DNA of 64,000 bases from Halichondria panicea (lineage: Eukaryota; Porifera; Demospongiae; Suberitida; Halichondriidae): assembly GCF_963675165.1 (NCBI RefSeq), contig NC_087382.1, positions 1,240,001-1,304,000 of the forward strand, given 5' to 3'. Of the stretch, positions 1 to 11,756 are shown in pieces; position 1 is the first letter of the stretch; each line of letters begins with the position of its first letter. A program made the position numbers and the translations under genes. A model generated the notes under the pieces. It saw only the letters and a program-made list of their open reading frames with translations, was not told the DNA's origin and did no database searches.

Positions 1-60
1 TAAGTTGTCATTCTGGCTTTAGATAATTGTACAAAATCAGTTAAATACTGCAGAGTAGCT

Positions 61-1617
61 ATGGCTATTACTAAGAGAAATTTAGCTCTAGTAAGTACAG
101 TTTGTCTAGGCTTACTGGCCATACTGCTTGTCCTTAGTAGCCATTCACAAGAAACTTCTGTGCATGAAAATTATAGAACTGAGTATAGTTACAGTGACAA
201 CGATGTGAAGTCAGAGCTGTTGGCTGTTGGACATAATGTAAGAAAGTGCTTCAATTCATCAGGACTTGGCAGCTCAGATTCTAACCTGCTCCAGTTGGGT
301 ATTGACAATGCTCAGTTGTTCATGAAAGAGTACAGGAAAGTCATACCAAGGAAGTCTCTGGAGCACCACGCCAGCCATTGCTGGCAGACTGACTACAGTG
401 CATCAACTACTGCACTCAGTTGGTACACTGGGAGAGTCACTGGACGTATAGCTGGACAAAAGTTTGATCGGCCCACAGATTCTACATTTTATGGAAAAAG
501 TGAATACCGTGAACTGAGCAGCCGTTTTAATGGTAAATTTTCTTCAAACACTGTCTGTTTACCGAAAGCCTATTTGCTTGGTTTTGAAAAATGTGGTTCT
601 ACGTATCTATGGTGCTTTATATCTAAAGTCATAAACGCCTTCAGTGAAAACTCTGGGAAAAGCTCTGATAAATACCATGCCGACAAAGAGCCTTATTTCT
701 GGACACCATTCCTATACACAAAGTCACTACCACACTCTGACACTATTGGGAATCCATACTTGCTCAACTTCTTGCAAGCTTCAGATCCGAAAATCACCAC
801 TGAAGAAAGAAAACAAATCCTGCTCATTGATGGAACTCCAAGCACTGTCATAGAATGGCCTAAATTTCGAAAGTCTGATCCGGATCTTGCCAACTATTGC
901 CTACTACCGAGCGCCCTTCCTCAACTATTCCCAAACTCTAAATATGTCGTGATTATGAGAGATCCTGTCGACATGCTTTACTCTAATTTCTGGTGGACTT
1001 ACTACGTCGATGCATTGATATCATATAGTTTAATAAAGGATGTCCTCAATGCTGTCGAAGGTCCCAAGATTTTCCACGATCACTCTGTTTCAAAAATCAA
1101 TTTCTTTTTGCAGTGTCTTCGAGAAGAATCGCAAGAACCGTGTCCGTTTGTCAACGCTACACCTGAAAATTATAGTAGTTGTATTTCCTCTCGTACCCAC
1201 CTACTAAGCAAGTGTGTCAATGAAATTACTACCAATAGAAAAAGAAAAGAATCGGCCATTCATCGAGGCATCTATTACGTTCATGTACGCAAATGGCTCA
1301 GTGTTTTGCCCCGTGATAGAATCTTGTTCGTAAGTTTAGAAACATTGAAGAAGGAGCCAGCGAAAATAGCATCGCAAGTTTTAGACTTGTTTGAAATTAA
1401 TGGTGAGCGTAACAAGCTACCATTAACTGACAAAGTTGTCAAGAATATAACCTCTGACTGTTCGACAAATTCGAAGGGTTTAATAGATTACAAACACTCG
1501 CCAGATATCAAGAATATGCTTAAAGAAACAGAAGTTTTGCTAAAGAAATTTTTTGTGCCGTTCAATAAACTTTTGGCTGAGCTACTCGAAAGTGATCAAT
1601 TCTTGTGGAACTCTTAA
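61..1617 (+). CDS. Golgi carbohydrate sulfotransferase (CHST15-like)
   Basis: A 518-residue single-exon ORF. Residues about 9-27 are a hydrophobic signal-anchor after a short basic N-terminus, the type II topology of Golgi sulfotransferases. Around residue 172 the motif LGFEKCGSTYLW matches the 5'-phosphosulfate-binding loop, and around residue 295 YVVIMRDPVDMLYSNFW matches the 3'-phosphate-binding motif; both bind the sulfate donor PAPS. A segment with DKEPYFWTPF and ILLIDGTPS between them, together with several cysteines, resembles the CHST15 (GalNAc-4-sulfate 6-O) group. The family transfers sulfate to glycans in the Golgi lumen; the exact acceptor cannot be read from sequence. It lies upstream of, and in the same orientation as, LARP7, with no sign of shared transcription. 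Confidence 0.85.
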   Translation: MAITKRNLALVSTVCLGLLAILLVLSSHSQETSVHENYRTEYSYSDNDVKSELLAVGHNVRKCFNSSGLGSSDSNLLQLGIDNAQLFMKEYRKVIPRKSLEHHASHCWQTDYSASTTALSWYTGRVTGRIAGQKFDRPTDSTFYGKSEYRELSSRFNGKFSSNTVCLPKAYLLGFEKCGSTYLWCFISKVINAFSENSGKSSDKYHADKEPYFWTPFLYTKSLPHSDTIGNPYLLNFLQASDPKITTEERKQILLIDGTPSTVIEWPKFRKSDPDLANYCLLPSALPQLFPNSKYVVIMRDPVDMLYSNFWWTYYVDALISYSLIKDVLNAVEGPKIFHDHSVSKINFFLQCLREESQEPCPFVNATPENYSSCISSRTHLLSKCVNEITTNRKRKESAIHRGIYYVHVRKWLSVLPRDRILFVSLETLKKEPAKIASQVLDLFEINGERNKLPLTDKVVKNITSDCSTNSKGLIDYKHSPDIKNMLKETEVLLKKFFVPFNKLLAELLESDQFLWNS

Positions 1618-2207
1618 TTCTTTTGTTATATATATAGAGCCTTTGTACTATTGATAATGCGTGTGTTTTGGCACGCACTCTTACAGAACGTGAAGTACAT
1701 ATCCCATGCACCTTGTTGTCATTTTTGTGTCTTAAAAAACATTTAAAGTAGCCTAGCTTGTTTTTGTGTGCTTGATTGATACGTGTATGATCCTATTATG
1801 GTCTGAAGTATGTGAACATCTTCTAAGATTACACATTGCTCGTATCAGCTGTATTGGATATACAGAGAAGATTGATACACAGATACCTTTAAAGTAGATT
1901 GGTTATTAGTTATTACCAAGTGTTAGAGAGCCCGGCGTTTATGAGCATGCTATTACAATGTATGTTACATGGATTAGCTACTTCACTGATAATTATGGTT
2001 TTATACATCATGTTCTCAGAGGCAGGCATTCTAAAATAGTGTTTCTACAAACAAAAGTATTACGAGACACAAGCATGCTCAGCACGTATAATTATATAAA
2101 GTACAGTATACATTTCATGGGCTTGAGTACAATTCCTAATCCATCCACCATTGAATCCTCGATCGATTATTGTTCACTTCGATCGCTCCTCCCTCACATA
2201 CGTACAG
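1618..2207. other. Intergenic or intronic gap before LARP7
   Basis: AT-rich stretch between the sulfotransferase stop and the first recognised LARP7 exon. The frame of that exon stays open upstream from 1958 but its translation there does not resemble a La motif. The LARP7 start codon and the first half of its La motif were not found here; they may be in a short unrecognised exon or outside the window. Confidence 0.4.
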
Positions 2208-5200
2208 TTATACCGGTCCAAGTGATAGCTGACTTCAAGAAGATGAGATTGCTGACTGGAGACACTGGACTAGTTGTGAAGGCCATTAGAAACAGCTCGT
2301 TACTGGAGGTAAGGTGAATGGCATCTGTGAAGCCTTATAGATGAGGGTAGCCATTGATTGTCTTTATCACAAGTCTTTACTGGCATCAAGTGTTTGGTAC
2401 TGCATGTGTGTTTTGTCACAACTGTTTGCTAACTGTTTTAGTATACAGGATGTGCATTAGCTTTTAAGATTTCCCTTAACCAATAACCCGAAGTCCTACA
2501 AGGCTTCCAGTAACACCTATTGCATACTTACGTAAGACACTATTTCGTCAAGCCTGTTTATATTCCTCAGGCCTCAAAGTCTCCATTGCATGTGTTTGGA
2601 ATTAATTTTACAGCCATTGTTCGTCTGCCCCGGCCAAGGGTGACTGCTATAAGCAGGTTTCATTGTATGCTCCAATTATAACAATTCTTCAGTTGTCTGA
2701 TGACTCCCTGAGTGTCCGTAGGGTCTTGCCACTTCCTGACCACACCCCCTCCGATGTGGATGAACGGACAGTGTATGTTGAGAACCTGCCCACACCCTCT
2801 ACCACTCATGACGACGTCAAGAAAATGTTCAAGACTTTTGGGGACGTCATTTACGTGAGGTACGCATAATTATGGTATTACTAGAATTAGATTGACAGGT
2901 TGAGCAAACACTCATGGGCTACAAAAACAGGCCCAAAATAGACTTGATTTTTCAAAATTAACGTTATTGGACCTACACTATAGTTGTGGCTGTTCAAAGA
3001 TGCTATATTTAACGTAGGTCCCTTTACATTTTGTAAGTACTAGCTATTATAATCGGCTTTGACTAGAGTTGAGGATTCAAATTCAACAGTTTTCTAAAAG
3101 CTTAGAAGGAGCTTTTTCAGATGGCAAAGTCAAAGTCAGAATAGGGCCACACTCCCCAAGAGCTATACAAATGAGTTATGGATGCACTTAGTTATAGATT
3201 TGACTAGCTATGAAATAATTATTACCCTGGGAATCTCCGTTGACAATCAAGATATTAAGTTCTTTCACTGTTTTGGTAGCAACCTTTGAAAGATGTACAA
3301 TATCATGTGAACCTGTACATAGGTACATTTAACATAATAATTGTTACTGAATATGTGCAATTAATGATCGTATGCCTAGATTAATGAGCTGTGATATGGA
3401 TCAAAATTGACAAAACCTAATGCCTTCAGTTTTCCCAAACTTATAGCTTGTTTGGGAACAACTTTGTAGTCTACAACTATAGTACTCATGCAGTGATTAT
3501 AATTATTAATTTTCCTCCCCCCACATGCACACACGTATGCACACAGTCTACCCAGGTTTAAGGTGTCAGGTGACATCAAAGGATTTGCTTTTGTAGAGTT
3601 CTCGAAAAAAGAAGAAGCTGATTCAGCAGTAACGGTTAGTTCATGTCATCTCAGTCTTGCGCTATACATAGATTTATACATGCACCTTAACTTTTCTAGT
3701 ATTTCAAGAGCAAAGAGTCGACTGATTCTTTGTCTGATATTAAACTGGCTGATGTGTCATGTGACTCTGATGCCATGCCCACAAGGAGGAAGAGAAAACG
3801 AGAAGAAGATGCCGACCAGGTATGACTATAATAAAACATAGCTTCAAACTCATTTTCATGAAATTGCTGCTTTTGTAGTACATTATTTTGTAAATTGATT
3901 ATCTATATTTCTCCTGCAGGCAATTGAAGTGGCTTCAACTAAACAGCTAAAGAAATTCAAGAAGAGCAAAGAAACAGAAGATACTGAAATCACTACTACC
4001 ACTCAACCAACAGCTCAACCGCAATCAACAACAGCCCCTGAGGGATCAAGACAAGCAGACACACCCACAAGTGGTGGTAGCAAGTCGAGCAAAGCTGGTC
4101 CTGAAACACCCGATGATGGTGAAGCTTCGGTAGAGGCCACAAGGAAACGGAAACACGACTCTAACGAAGGTTGTTACGTAGGAGAACTTTATACGTGCAT
4201 CTAGTTTGTATTGTAACACTATAATTACTGTACCACTTGAATGGTGAAATTGAAAAGTATGCATCTATAGTTGGAATAATTTGCTTCAAATTTGTTTAGT
4301 ACAATACACAATTAAGCCTAATTTGTAAACATGTACTGACTATAATTATTCATGTACATTGGTTCACGTATGACCCCCCACCCCCACCCCACACACACAC
4401 ACACCACCCCACACACACACACACCACCCACCCCCCACACACACACACCACCCCCCCACACACACACACCACCACCCCACACACACACACACACAGATGA
4501 GAGCCGACCTAGTCTAAAAGTTGCTCGTATTGACTCACAAAGTTCGGACACACAAGACGGTGGGGAGGGAGGAAAGAAAAAAAAGAAGAATCGACAACAC
4601 AAGAAGAAGTCTGTTAGTACTTCTGCAGCGAAAGAATTTGACCGACTCCGAGTGATGTCGAAGTAAGTCACACACCCTCACAGCCCACACACACAAGCAC
4701 ATGCATGCACTACCCACCCCACACACCGTCACCACTTACACACACACACACACACACACACAAGTACATATACATAATTATGTAACTATACTCACACTTC
4801 ACATCCCGCCCCCACAAGCACACTACACACCCTCACCACTTACACTCATACACACAGAACGGAATGGTTATCGATGAAGCAGATCTTCAAAGACGTTCAA
4901 AAGGATCACATGAAAAAACTAAAAGAGGAGCCAAGTTCACCTCAAGCTAAACCAAAAGAGGAGCGTGGCTTTGTGGGGGAGTGTCTGGTGAAGGTGGAGT
5001 GTGAGGACGGGGCCAGCGTAGAGAGGCTTCAGGTGAGGGTGTGTGTGTGTGAGGCTACCGGTGAGGGGCGTGGAGAGGCTTCAGGTGAGGGTGTGTACCG
5101 GTATGTGTATAGAGATGAGGGGGCGTGTGAGTGGCTATATCCTTTTGGAAAAGATCTGCTAGGAATTAAGTTTGCCACTTATATAGGTCCTGAAATGGGA

Positions 5201-6644
5201 TCAGTAGACCTTTAGTTACACCAGCAAACCCACTGTGGTTAGCTAGTGTGAACAAGCCCCGTTTACAGCCTTCCAATTGATGTCATGAATGGTCGTAATT
5301 CTTTTAGAGACGAAATAATTTCTAATTTTAGATATTCGACGTTAGGATTTGCCAATTTCGGCTACGATATAAATACCATGACTTTTGTAAGCCCACAGTC
5401 CAAGGCCAAAAAATGACAAATTATGGCCCCAACCATTGACATTTTTAGATACCATCTAGCGCGAAATTTTCGAGGCACTTATATTTCGTGGATTAATTGG
5501 CCTCTAAAAGCATTTTCGTTGCACAATGATCGCAGAATGACTGCTTACCGGAAGCCACGCCTTTAAATCTTTGCACGTTATAGCAGGTAATTCAATTTTC
5601 GGGGAATTATTTTTCGTGTAGGATTGCTACCCACGAAATCCCCGAAAATTAAGCCCCTCGATCATTTTGCGCTATATGGTATACATTTTAACACATTTGA
5701 AAGCTAGCTAAGCTTGTATGTCTCATTCTAAGCTACTCTTTTATCAAGCACAATCTAATAGTGATATGTGTACGGTGGCCAAAGAGGTGGTGGCTAGTAA
5801 CCGGACTATTGTCCTATGGAAAAAACCCACAACCACCCACTCCTTACTCTTATTTATTACGACAACTTACCATTTTGGTTTGGGAAGCCTAACAATTTTC
5901 ACTTTTTATCGACCTGCCTGGTCCATAAATTTGACTAGGCCAAGCAAACTATGTTTCACGGACTTTCAGCAACAATTAAAATTAATGGAGAGGGGGATTT
6001 TTTACACCTCTTAGGGAAATTTTTAGGCTTCCCAATTAAACCATAAAGAGTGGGTGGTTGTGGGTTTTATCAGTGAAACATGGTGACATATTTCGCGAGC
6101 ATTAATTTTCACTATTTCAGAGTAAAAATTGAACTTTCAGATAATTGGAAAATGCAATTGATGAACTCCGCTTGCAAGTAATTAGAAACGCTATTAATAA
6201 CATATCAACTTAGCAAGATTTAGCAGAATTTATAAAATGTGCTAAACTAAGAGGTGCTTATAGTACCAACCACCACTGACCAGTGTGCATGGTCCGAGCA
6301 TATCCCTTGTGTGTACTGTACCTATAATAATTATAGTGAAGTGATCAGTCGTAATTCATAAGTATTATTTCCTCAGGAGGTGTGCTCAGTATTTGGTGAG
6401 GTGGCGTACGTAGACGTGAAGTACGGAGAGAAAGAAGTAAGGATATTAGCGGACCACACTGGAATTGCTTTTCTGGCATGCTTGTGTAATTTCTGGTCAC
6501 TCATGGCTTGATTTTGCATAGTGAATAAGCTCCCGATATCTTGTTTCCAGGGTTTTGTCCGCTACAAGACGTCTGGATGTGTGTCACGGTTACTCGAGGC
6601 TGACCAAGAGGCTCACCCGAACATCACCTTCCACACAGTACCAG
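2208..6644 (+). CDS. LARP7: La-related protein 7, 5' and central exons
   Basis: Exons with GT-AG borders and consistent phase: 2208-2308 (second half of the La motif, ADFKKMRLLTGDTGLVVKAI), 2693-2859 and 3556-3634 (RRM1, with RTVYVENLP and KGFAFVEF), 3700-3819, 3920-4169, 4497-4662 (basic Lys/Ser-rich linker), 4858-5032, 6377-6436 and 6551-6644 (the C-terminal xRRM, with VAYVDVKYGEKE then GFVRYKTSG). LARP7 binds the 3' end of 7SK snRNA in the nucleus and holds the RNP that restrains P-TEFb. The order La motif, RRM1, basic linker, xRRM is diagnostic. The first coding exon is missing from view. The 6644 donor leaves one base of a codon, which the exon at 27154 completes. Introns hold CA repeats (4370-4496) and small inverted-repeat elements. 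Confidence 0.88.
4370..4496. repeat. (CA)n/(CCA) microsatellite at an intron end
   Basis: Runs of CA broken by CCACCC, ending directly at the acceptor AG of the LARP7 exon at 4497. The pyrimidine tract is replaced by C-rich CA repeat. Long ORFs over it on both strands are repeat artefacts. Confidence 0.9.
5574..5690. repeat. Small inverted-repeat element in a LARP7 intron
   Basis: The arm AATTTTCGGGGAATTATTTT is answered by CGAAATCCCCGAAAATTAAG further on, with outer ends resembling TATAGCAGG and GCGCTATATGG. It looks like a short MITE of the same general kind as 6657-6850 and 55700-55853. Borders are approximate. Confidence 0.55.
5818..6071. repeat. Inverted-repeat element in a LARP7 intron
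   Basis: AAAACCCACAACCACCCACT near 5822 is the reverse complement of AGTGGGTGGTTGTGGGTTTT near 6047, and GGGAAGCCTAA inside is mirrored by TTAGGCTTCCC. The roughly 250-bp unit is a typical non-autonomous foldback transposon. No target duplication was identified. Confidence 0.7.
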
Positions 6645-6656
6645 GTGAGTGAGTCC

Positions 6657-6850
6657 ACACTACTGTAATTTTCGGGGGACAAAATATTCGTGGTTCAGCA
6701 ATATCTAAACATTTTGTGGATAATATTTTTGTGATTGCACTGCAGGTAAAGGTAGGCAAGGTCGCTTCATTTGTGAGTAAATATTCGTTTAGAGCTCCAA
6801 CCATGAAAACCACGAATATTTTGTCCCTCAGAAATTACCAGCTATATACG
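6657..6850. repeat. MITE just inside the large LARP7 intron
   Basis: The left arm GACAAAATATTCGTGGTT is mirrored by AACCACGAATATTTTGTCCC at 6808-6828, and the outer ends TACTGTAATTTT and the TATACGGTA side are also roughly inverted. About 190 bp. It starts 12 bp after the splice donor. Confidence 0.7.
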
Positions 6851-7059
6851 GTATATACTTACGTAACAACAAACTGGACACCCAAGCGTGGGTGTGGTGG
6901 GGTGTGGCTATTAATCTTCTATCTGATGATCGATAATTATTAGCTCTTACAGACTATCATGCGTAATCAAGGTTTTTGGTAATCATTTGTCAATCGTAAC
7001 ACAAAATCAGAGTTTAAAATTAATGTGCAGCAAATTATTATTATTTGGGAAATCTACTG

Positions 7060-8418
7060 TCACTCATGGCCCTTGCCTATACACTTACATCGCTGACAAA
7101 CATGATCTCGTACTGTTAGAGTTAGAAAGTCTCTTGGAGGTCTTGGCGACACATACCTGTGAGCTGCCCATGGGTTGGTGATAGCTTCCTGTGCACTGTC
7201 CCCCTCTAGTCGATTCACTGTGTGGCCACATCTGGTGCAGATTGTATGTGTACACAAGGTTTTATTCTCTGTATCACTAAGTTCTATTTCCATTTCAGGC
7301 ATGGGCCACTCTAGTTGGTGGTCGTGTTCACTATTCTTTAAGTATACAGTGCTATTATCTTGTCCATCAATATCCACGTACATTTTATAGCCAGGCTTGA
7401 TGTAGAACGAAGCTGATCGAGCTCTATCCTCTGATTCTTTAACTAGTGGTAGGTAGTATCGTGTGTCACCTGGTGCTAGCATTGTGGTCATTGTCTCTAG
7501 AGAGCTTTTTATGTTATCGATAGCTGCTTGTGTCTGAGGGTTAGAATCGATAGTGCCTAGTTGCTTAGTTACACAAGATGCTAGGCTATCAAATTTGAGT
7601 GAGAGTTGCTGTAGCTGATCTTTGGTAAACTTAGCTTCGTGTTTAATTGCTTCTCTTTCAGCATTCGCTGTCTGCTTAAATGTGTTAGCCTCCAGTTCTA
7701 GTTTGTTAGCTTTCTGCTTAAGTGTAACAGTCTCTGTCATCATTAGCTCCAAATGGTGCTCTGTGTTTGATGCTTTATGTACTGTCAGATCGTTTCGTGG
7801 AATCAATTCTGTACACCCAGCTTCAAAGAAGGTACACTTCACTGGCTCAAGAGGGCACACCTTCTGGTGACCTGCTAAGTTCTTGCGCTGTATTTTCTCA
7901 TGCCCACAATTGTTGGGGCAAGAAATTGGGAAAAAATGACATTTTTTAAAGTGACTTTTGTTTCTTATTTCTGTATACATCACCACTTCTTTGCAATATT
8001 GGCATTGTACCCGACGGTTTAGGCACCTGTTGTCTTCGTGATCTTGAAGCTTTTTTCGTAGAATTCTTTCTCCACATTTCTTAGTGCATGATACCACTAC
8101 AAACAAGCATTTCTCGAGATGTTGATTTCGTTCACCCAGTCCAGTGATTTTGTCACACCCCTTGGAGCAATTAGGACAGTACATCTTCAAGCTGTCGATG
8201 GCTCGTTTCATTCGTTTATCTTTCATAAAATTGAAGTTGGCCTTTCGACAATGTGGGCATGTTTTTTGTCTCTTTAGCCAATTTTTTATACAGCCACCAC
8301 AAAAGTGTTGTCCGCAGCAACCAGTCAGTACTGGGTCCATTAGAACGTTAGTGCAAATAGTGCAGTGATGATCTTCCGGTACTTTGTCTACAAACTTGTT
8401 TTTAACTGCACTAGCCAT
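7060..8418 (-). CDS. RING/TRAF zinc-finger protein, copy 1
   Basis: A 452-residue intronless gene. Residues about 18-60 form a C3HC4 RING (CTIC, then GCCGQHFCGGC, then CPHC, His present). Residues about 80-215 hold repeated Cys/His TRAF-type zinc fingers. Residues about 225-275 are a charged coiled coil (LKQKANKLELEANTFKQTAN), and the rest is a reduced MATH/TRAF-like domain around FYIKPGYKMYVDI and HDHQLEWPMPEMEIEL. TRAF proteins trimerise through the coiled coil and act as RING E3 ligases or adaptors downstream of membrane receptors; that role is inferred. It is the 5'-most of the array in window coordinates, antisense to LARP7. A duplicated upstream flank at 8649-8818 is shared with other copies. 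Confidence 0.85.
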   Translation of the reverse strand: MASAVKNKFVDKVPEDHHCTICTNVLMDPVLTGCCGQHFCGGCIKNWLKRQKTCPHCRKANFNFMKDKRMKRAIDSLKMYCPNCSKGCDKITGLGERNQHLEKCLFVVVSCTKKCGERILRKKLQDHEDNRCLNRRVQCQYCKEVVMYTEIRNKSHFKKCHFFPISCPNNCGHEKIQRKNLAGHQKVCPLEPVKCTFFEAGCTELIPRNDLTVHKASNTEHHLELMMTETVTLKQKANKLELEANTFKQTANAEREAIKHEAKFTKDQLQQLSLKFDSLASCVTKQLGTIDSNPQTQAAIDNIKSSLETMTTMLAPGDTRYYLPLVKESEDRARSASFYIKPGYKMYVDIDGQDNSTVYLKNSEHDHQLEWPMPEMEIELSDTENKTLCTHTICTRCGHTVNRLEGDSAQEAITNPWAAHRYVSPRPPRDFLTLTVRDHVCQRCKCIGKGHE

Positions 8419-8577
8419 AATTATTGCTCTAAATAGTATCGAACAGCTATTAGCCTAATAGCTAGTAGCTACACGTATAACACGTACTAAACGTTTCAAC
8501 TTTAAATTTTCAGTTTGGTTGAACAGGCCTCATGCAAATGTTTGATGTTAATTGATGCTCATGCAGTTTGCATGTGC

Positions 8578-8600
8578 ATATATATATATATATATATATA
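8578..8600. repeat. (TA)n microsatellite
   Basis: An uninterrupted AT run of about 22 bases, upstream of TRAF copy 1. Confidence 0.9.
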
Positions 8601-8648
8601 GGCTGGGGAGTCATGTGTTGACCCCTATTGCATTGTTCTATTCTAAGA

Positions 8649-8830
8649 AGTGAGATATTGTCTCTATTGTTGATGTATAATTATGTATGAACAATGGCGT
8701 ACCATAAATGTATGGCCATGCAGTCATGTGATGTTAGAGTGGCTTATATACTGTAGTAGCTCTGACCCTAAGGACTTATCATAGCAACAGCGAATAGTGG
8801 GGACTGTGTCTTATTTATATTTCTAGTGAA
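8649..8830. repeat. Upstream flank duplicated with TRAF genes (unit 1)
   Basis: The segment with AATGGCGTACCATAA, CAGTCATGTGATGTTAGAG and CTCTGACCCTAAGGAC recurs upstream of copies at 10901-11075, 14047-14190 and 24825-24965, in the same order. It is part of the duplicated unit and probably carries the promoter region, since it lies within about 250-400 bp 5' of each start codon. No core promoter motif can be assigned. Confidence 0.7.
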
Positions 8831-9010
8831 AATCCTAAGGTGTGTGCCGTATACATGCATACATGTGTACAATTGGTGGTGTTCCTATAAGCAAATATTA
8901 CTCTCTATATTAATTACAGTCAGGTTAATATAATAGGCCCCAAGGTTTCCACAGCATAATGTTAATTATTGCACCTGTTTTGGTATAATATAGGCCACCT
9001 CTGTAGTACC

Positions 9011-9154
9011 GAGGAGGTACGACAGGCGCAGTGCAGCTCAAGCAATTAGTCTTTGATTGAGTACTAATTATCCCCCCGCCCACGTCGTATATGTTTTGCT
9101 ATGTGTAATCAGAGGCTAATTGCTTGAGCTGCACCGCGCCTGTCGGACCTCCTC
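9011..9154. repeat. Foldback element
   Basis: GCAGCTCAAGCAATTAG on the left is the reverse complement of CTAATTGCTTGAGCTGC on the right. The arms extend to GAGGAGGTACGACAGGCGC and GCGCCTGTCGGACCTCCTC (about 39 bp, a few mismatches) around a 65-bp loop. TAGTA lies just outside both ends. It sits between two TRAF genes. Confidence 0.8.
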
Positions 9155-9524
9155 TGTTTGTAGTATATAATCACTGTTGCACTGCATGCTAACCGGTTTC
9201 ACTGTATATAAATTATATAGTGACTGTGGTAAAGTAAAGTAAGGGAAGAATTCAACTTGATTTGTGCAATATAAGGTGTAGTATATACTTTACAGTGATT
9301 CTAGAGAATGAACTGGACACCATACAAATAGGTGTGACCGGGGTGTGGCTTTTAAGTTTAAGGGCTATATAGTTATTGTAGAAACACAATTATTATTTTG
9401 ACATGTCCAATTATGAGGTGATACATGCATAGTATCAATTGTTATAGTAATATATACATGCATGCATCATGTATACATGCATATATATGCATCATGTATA
9501 ATAGTTTTGAACATCTCTTGTCAC

Positions 9525-10820
9525 TCATAGTGGTTTGTATCGCTTACAAAGGTGCTCCGTCACCATGAGGAATACAAAGTCTCTTACGACCTCAAGTGCA
9601 GCATACTCGTCAAGTGTCGCGCGCTGTGGGTTGATAGGTGTGCCAAACGTTTCTAGTGTCTCTCGGGCTGGGTTAGTGATATCTTGCTTTGTTCTGTCCC
9701 CCTCTAGTCGGTTCACTGCTCGGCCACATTCGGTGCAGATTGTTGCTCTATACAGGATTTTGTTCTCCTTAGTACGGAGTTCAATTTCCATTTCAGGCAT
9801 AGGCCACTTTAGTTGGTGATCGTATTCACCTTTCTCCAAGTATACAGTGCAATTATCTTGTCCATCAATGCTCACATACATTTTATAGCCAGGCTTGATG
9901 TAGAACGAAGCTGATCGAGCTTTATACTCTGACTCTTTAACTAGTGGTAGGTAGTATCGTGTGTCACCTGGTGCTAGCATTGTGGTCATTGTCTCTAGAG
10001 AGCTTTTGATGTTTTTGACAGCTGCTTGTGTATTTTGAGGGTTAGAATCAATGATGCCTAGTTGCTTAGTTACACAATATGTTAGGCCATTAAACTTGCG
10101 TGAGAGTTGCTCTAATTTTGTTGCCTTTTGCACAGTGTGAATCATCATTAGCTCCAAGTGGTGCTCTGTGTTTGATGCTTTATGTGCTGCCAAATCTTTT
10201 CTTGGGATCAATTCCGTACACCCAGCTTCAAAGAAAGGACACTTCACTGGCTCAAGAGGGCACACCTTCTGGTGATCTGCTAATTTCTTGCGCTGTATTT
10301 TCTCATGCCCACAACTGTTGGGGCAAAAAATCGGAAATAATTGACATTTGTCTATGTGACTATTTGCTGTTATTTCTTTGTGCATCCCCTCTGTGTTGCA
10401 ATATTTACATTTTACCAGACGGTTTAGGCAATTGTCCTCGTGATCTTGAAGCTCTTTTCTAAGCATTCTTTCACCACATTTCTTAGTGCATGATACCTCC
10501 ACAAACAAACATTTCTCGAGATGTTGATTGCATTCACTCAGTGTAGTGATTTTGTCACACCCCTTGGAGCGATTAGGACAGTAGATCTTCAAGCTATCGA
10601 TGGCTTGTTTCATTTGTAGATCTTTTATAAAACGGGAATTGGCATTTTGACAATGTGGGCACGTCCTCTGTTTCTTTAGCCAATTTTTTAAACAGCCGTT
10701 ACAAAACGGTTGCCCACAGCAACCAGTCAGTACTGGGTCCGTTAGAATGTTAGTGCAAAGAGTGCACTGATGATCCTCCGGTACTTTGTCTACAAATTCG
10801 TAATTAACTGGACTAGCCAT
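9525..10820 (-). CDS. RING/TRAF zinc-finger protein, copy 2 (RING His lost)
   Basis: A 431-residue intronless paralogue of copy 1: RING at residues about 18-60, TRAF-type fingers to about 210, a shortened coiled coil (HTVQKATKLEQLSRKFN), then the MATH-like block with GYKMYVSIDGQDNCTVYL and HDHQLKWPMPEMEIEL-type sequence. The RING reads GCCGQPFCNGC, with Pro where the fourth zinc ligand His stands in copies 1, 4 and 6, so ubiquitin-ligase activity may be impaired while the adaptor role is kept. The frame is otherwise clean. The upstream flank at 10901-11075 matches that of copy 1. Confidence 0.84.
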   Translation of the reverse strand: MASPVNYEFVDKVPEDHQCTLCTNILTDPVLTGCCGQPFCNGCLKNWLKKQRTCPHCQNANSRFIKDLQMKQAIDSLKIYCPNRSKGCDKITTLSECNQHLEKCLFVEVSCTKKCGERMLRKELQDHEDNCLNRLVKCKYCNTEGMHKEITANSHIDKCQLFPIFCPNSCGHEKIQRKKLADHQKVCPLEPVKCPFFEAGCTELIPRKDLAAHKASNTEHHLELMMIHTVQKATKLEQLSRKFNGLTYCVTKQLGIIDSNPQNTQAAVKNIKSSLETMTTMLAPGDTRYYLPLVKESEYKARSASFYIKPGYKMYVSIDGQDNCTVYLEKGEYDHQLKWPMPEMEIELRTKENKILYRATICTECGRAVNRLEGDRTKQDITNPARETLETFGTPINPQRATLDEYAALEVVRDFVFLMVTEHLCKRYKPL

Positions 10821-10900
10821 TGCTCTAACAGCAATTCTGTGTCTTCTAGTGTTTGTTGTGCTCAGACACGCCCACTATTGCTCAGAAGTGGGCGTGTGTG

Positions 10901-11075
10901 AGACTGTCTCTATTGTTATTCATGTGTTAATTGTTATCACTTCAAATAAGTGCATGAATAATGGCGTACCATAATTGTTATGGCCAAGCAGTCATGTGAT
11001 GTTAGAGTGGCTTATACTGTAGTAGCTCTGACCCTAAGGACTTTTTATTAGCATATAGCGGGGCTGTGTCTTATT
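10901..11075. repeat. Upstream flank duplicated with TRAF genes (unit 2)
   Basis: Same block as 8649-8830, including AATGGCGTACCATAA and the string ending GTCTTATTT, upstream of TRAF copy 2. Confidence 0.7.
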
Positions 11076-11756
11076 TGGTTTAGTGAGTATCGTTATATTC
11101 TCTCATGGTGTTATTTGGTGGGCACCAACCTCATCAAAAATTATATATAGGTGTCGTTTTGTAGTTTCATGAGATACTCCGAGGCTGTCGAAAACATCAA
11201 CGATCCTCTACACATTCCGACCATTATTTGGGGGTTTCACGGGTGTGGCTGGGGTCAAAATGTGGTCAGTCGGTGAGAACTTGTTGCAGAAAACATTAGG
11301 TTTTATCTAGTCGGGGGAAGGGGGTGAACCTTCCCCCCCCCCAAATGTCCACCTTCCCTCCAACGAATAATAACATCATCAATATTTATTAACCCAATTG
11401 TACGTACATGTAACCTATAACCATAGTTATAAGTAAAAAGTAGAATCTCTGCACTATAGATACATATGTGACAGGCTCTGGGAAAAGGGCCCAATTGGCG
11501 CAAAGCTATAATTTTTGCGATCTATATAACAGATGATAGAGCAAAGAGTTGCCTACGCATTGATATGCTTAGTGTGCACATACCTCGTTCCATGCCTGAG
11601 TTATGCGCGTTGGAAACTCGAAGCTGTAAAACAGCTAATATCTGCTCCAATTGGTTCTTTTCCCACATATAATAGGGGGTGTGGTCAACAAAGTGAGTGT
11701 GTGCATGGCCCCAACAATAATTGTGCCTATCGGAAAAGTTTCTTAATTGTCAATCG

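Noticed and set aside
1958-2317. ORF considered as the complete La-motif exon of LARP7
   Set aside because: Only the last 34 residues look like a La motif; a splice acceptor at 2207 explains the start of similarity.
4318-4671. Reverse-strand ORF rich in CVCVWGGG
   Set aside because: Antisense of a CA repeat and of a real LARP7 exon.
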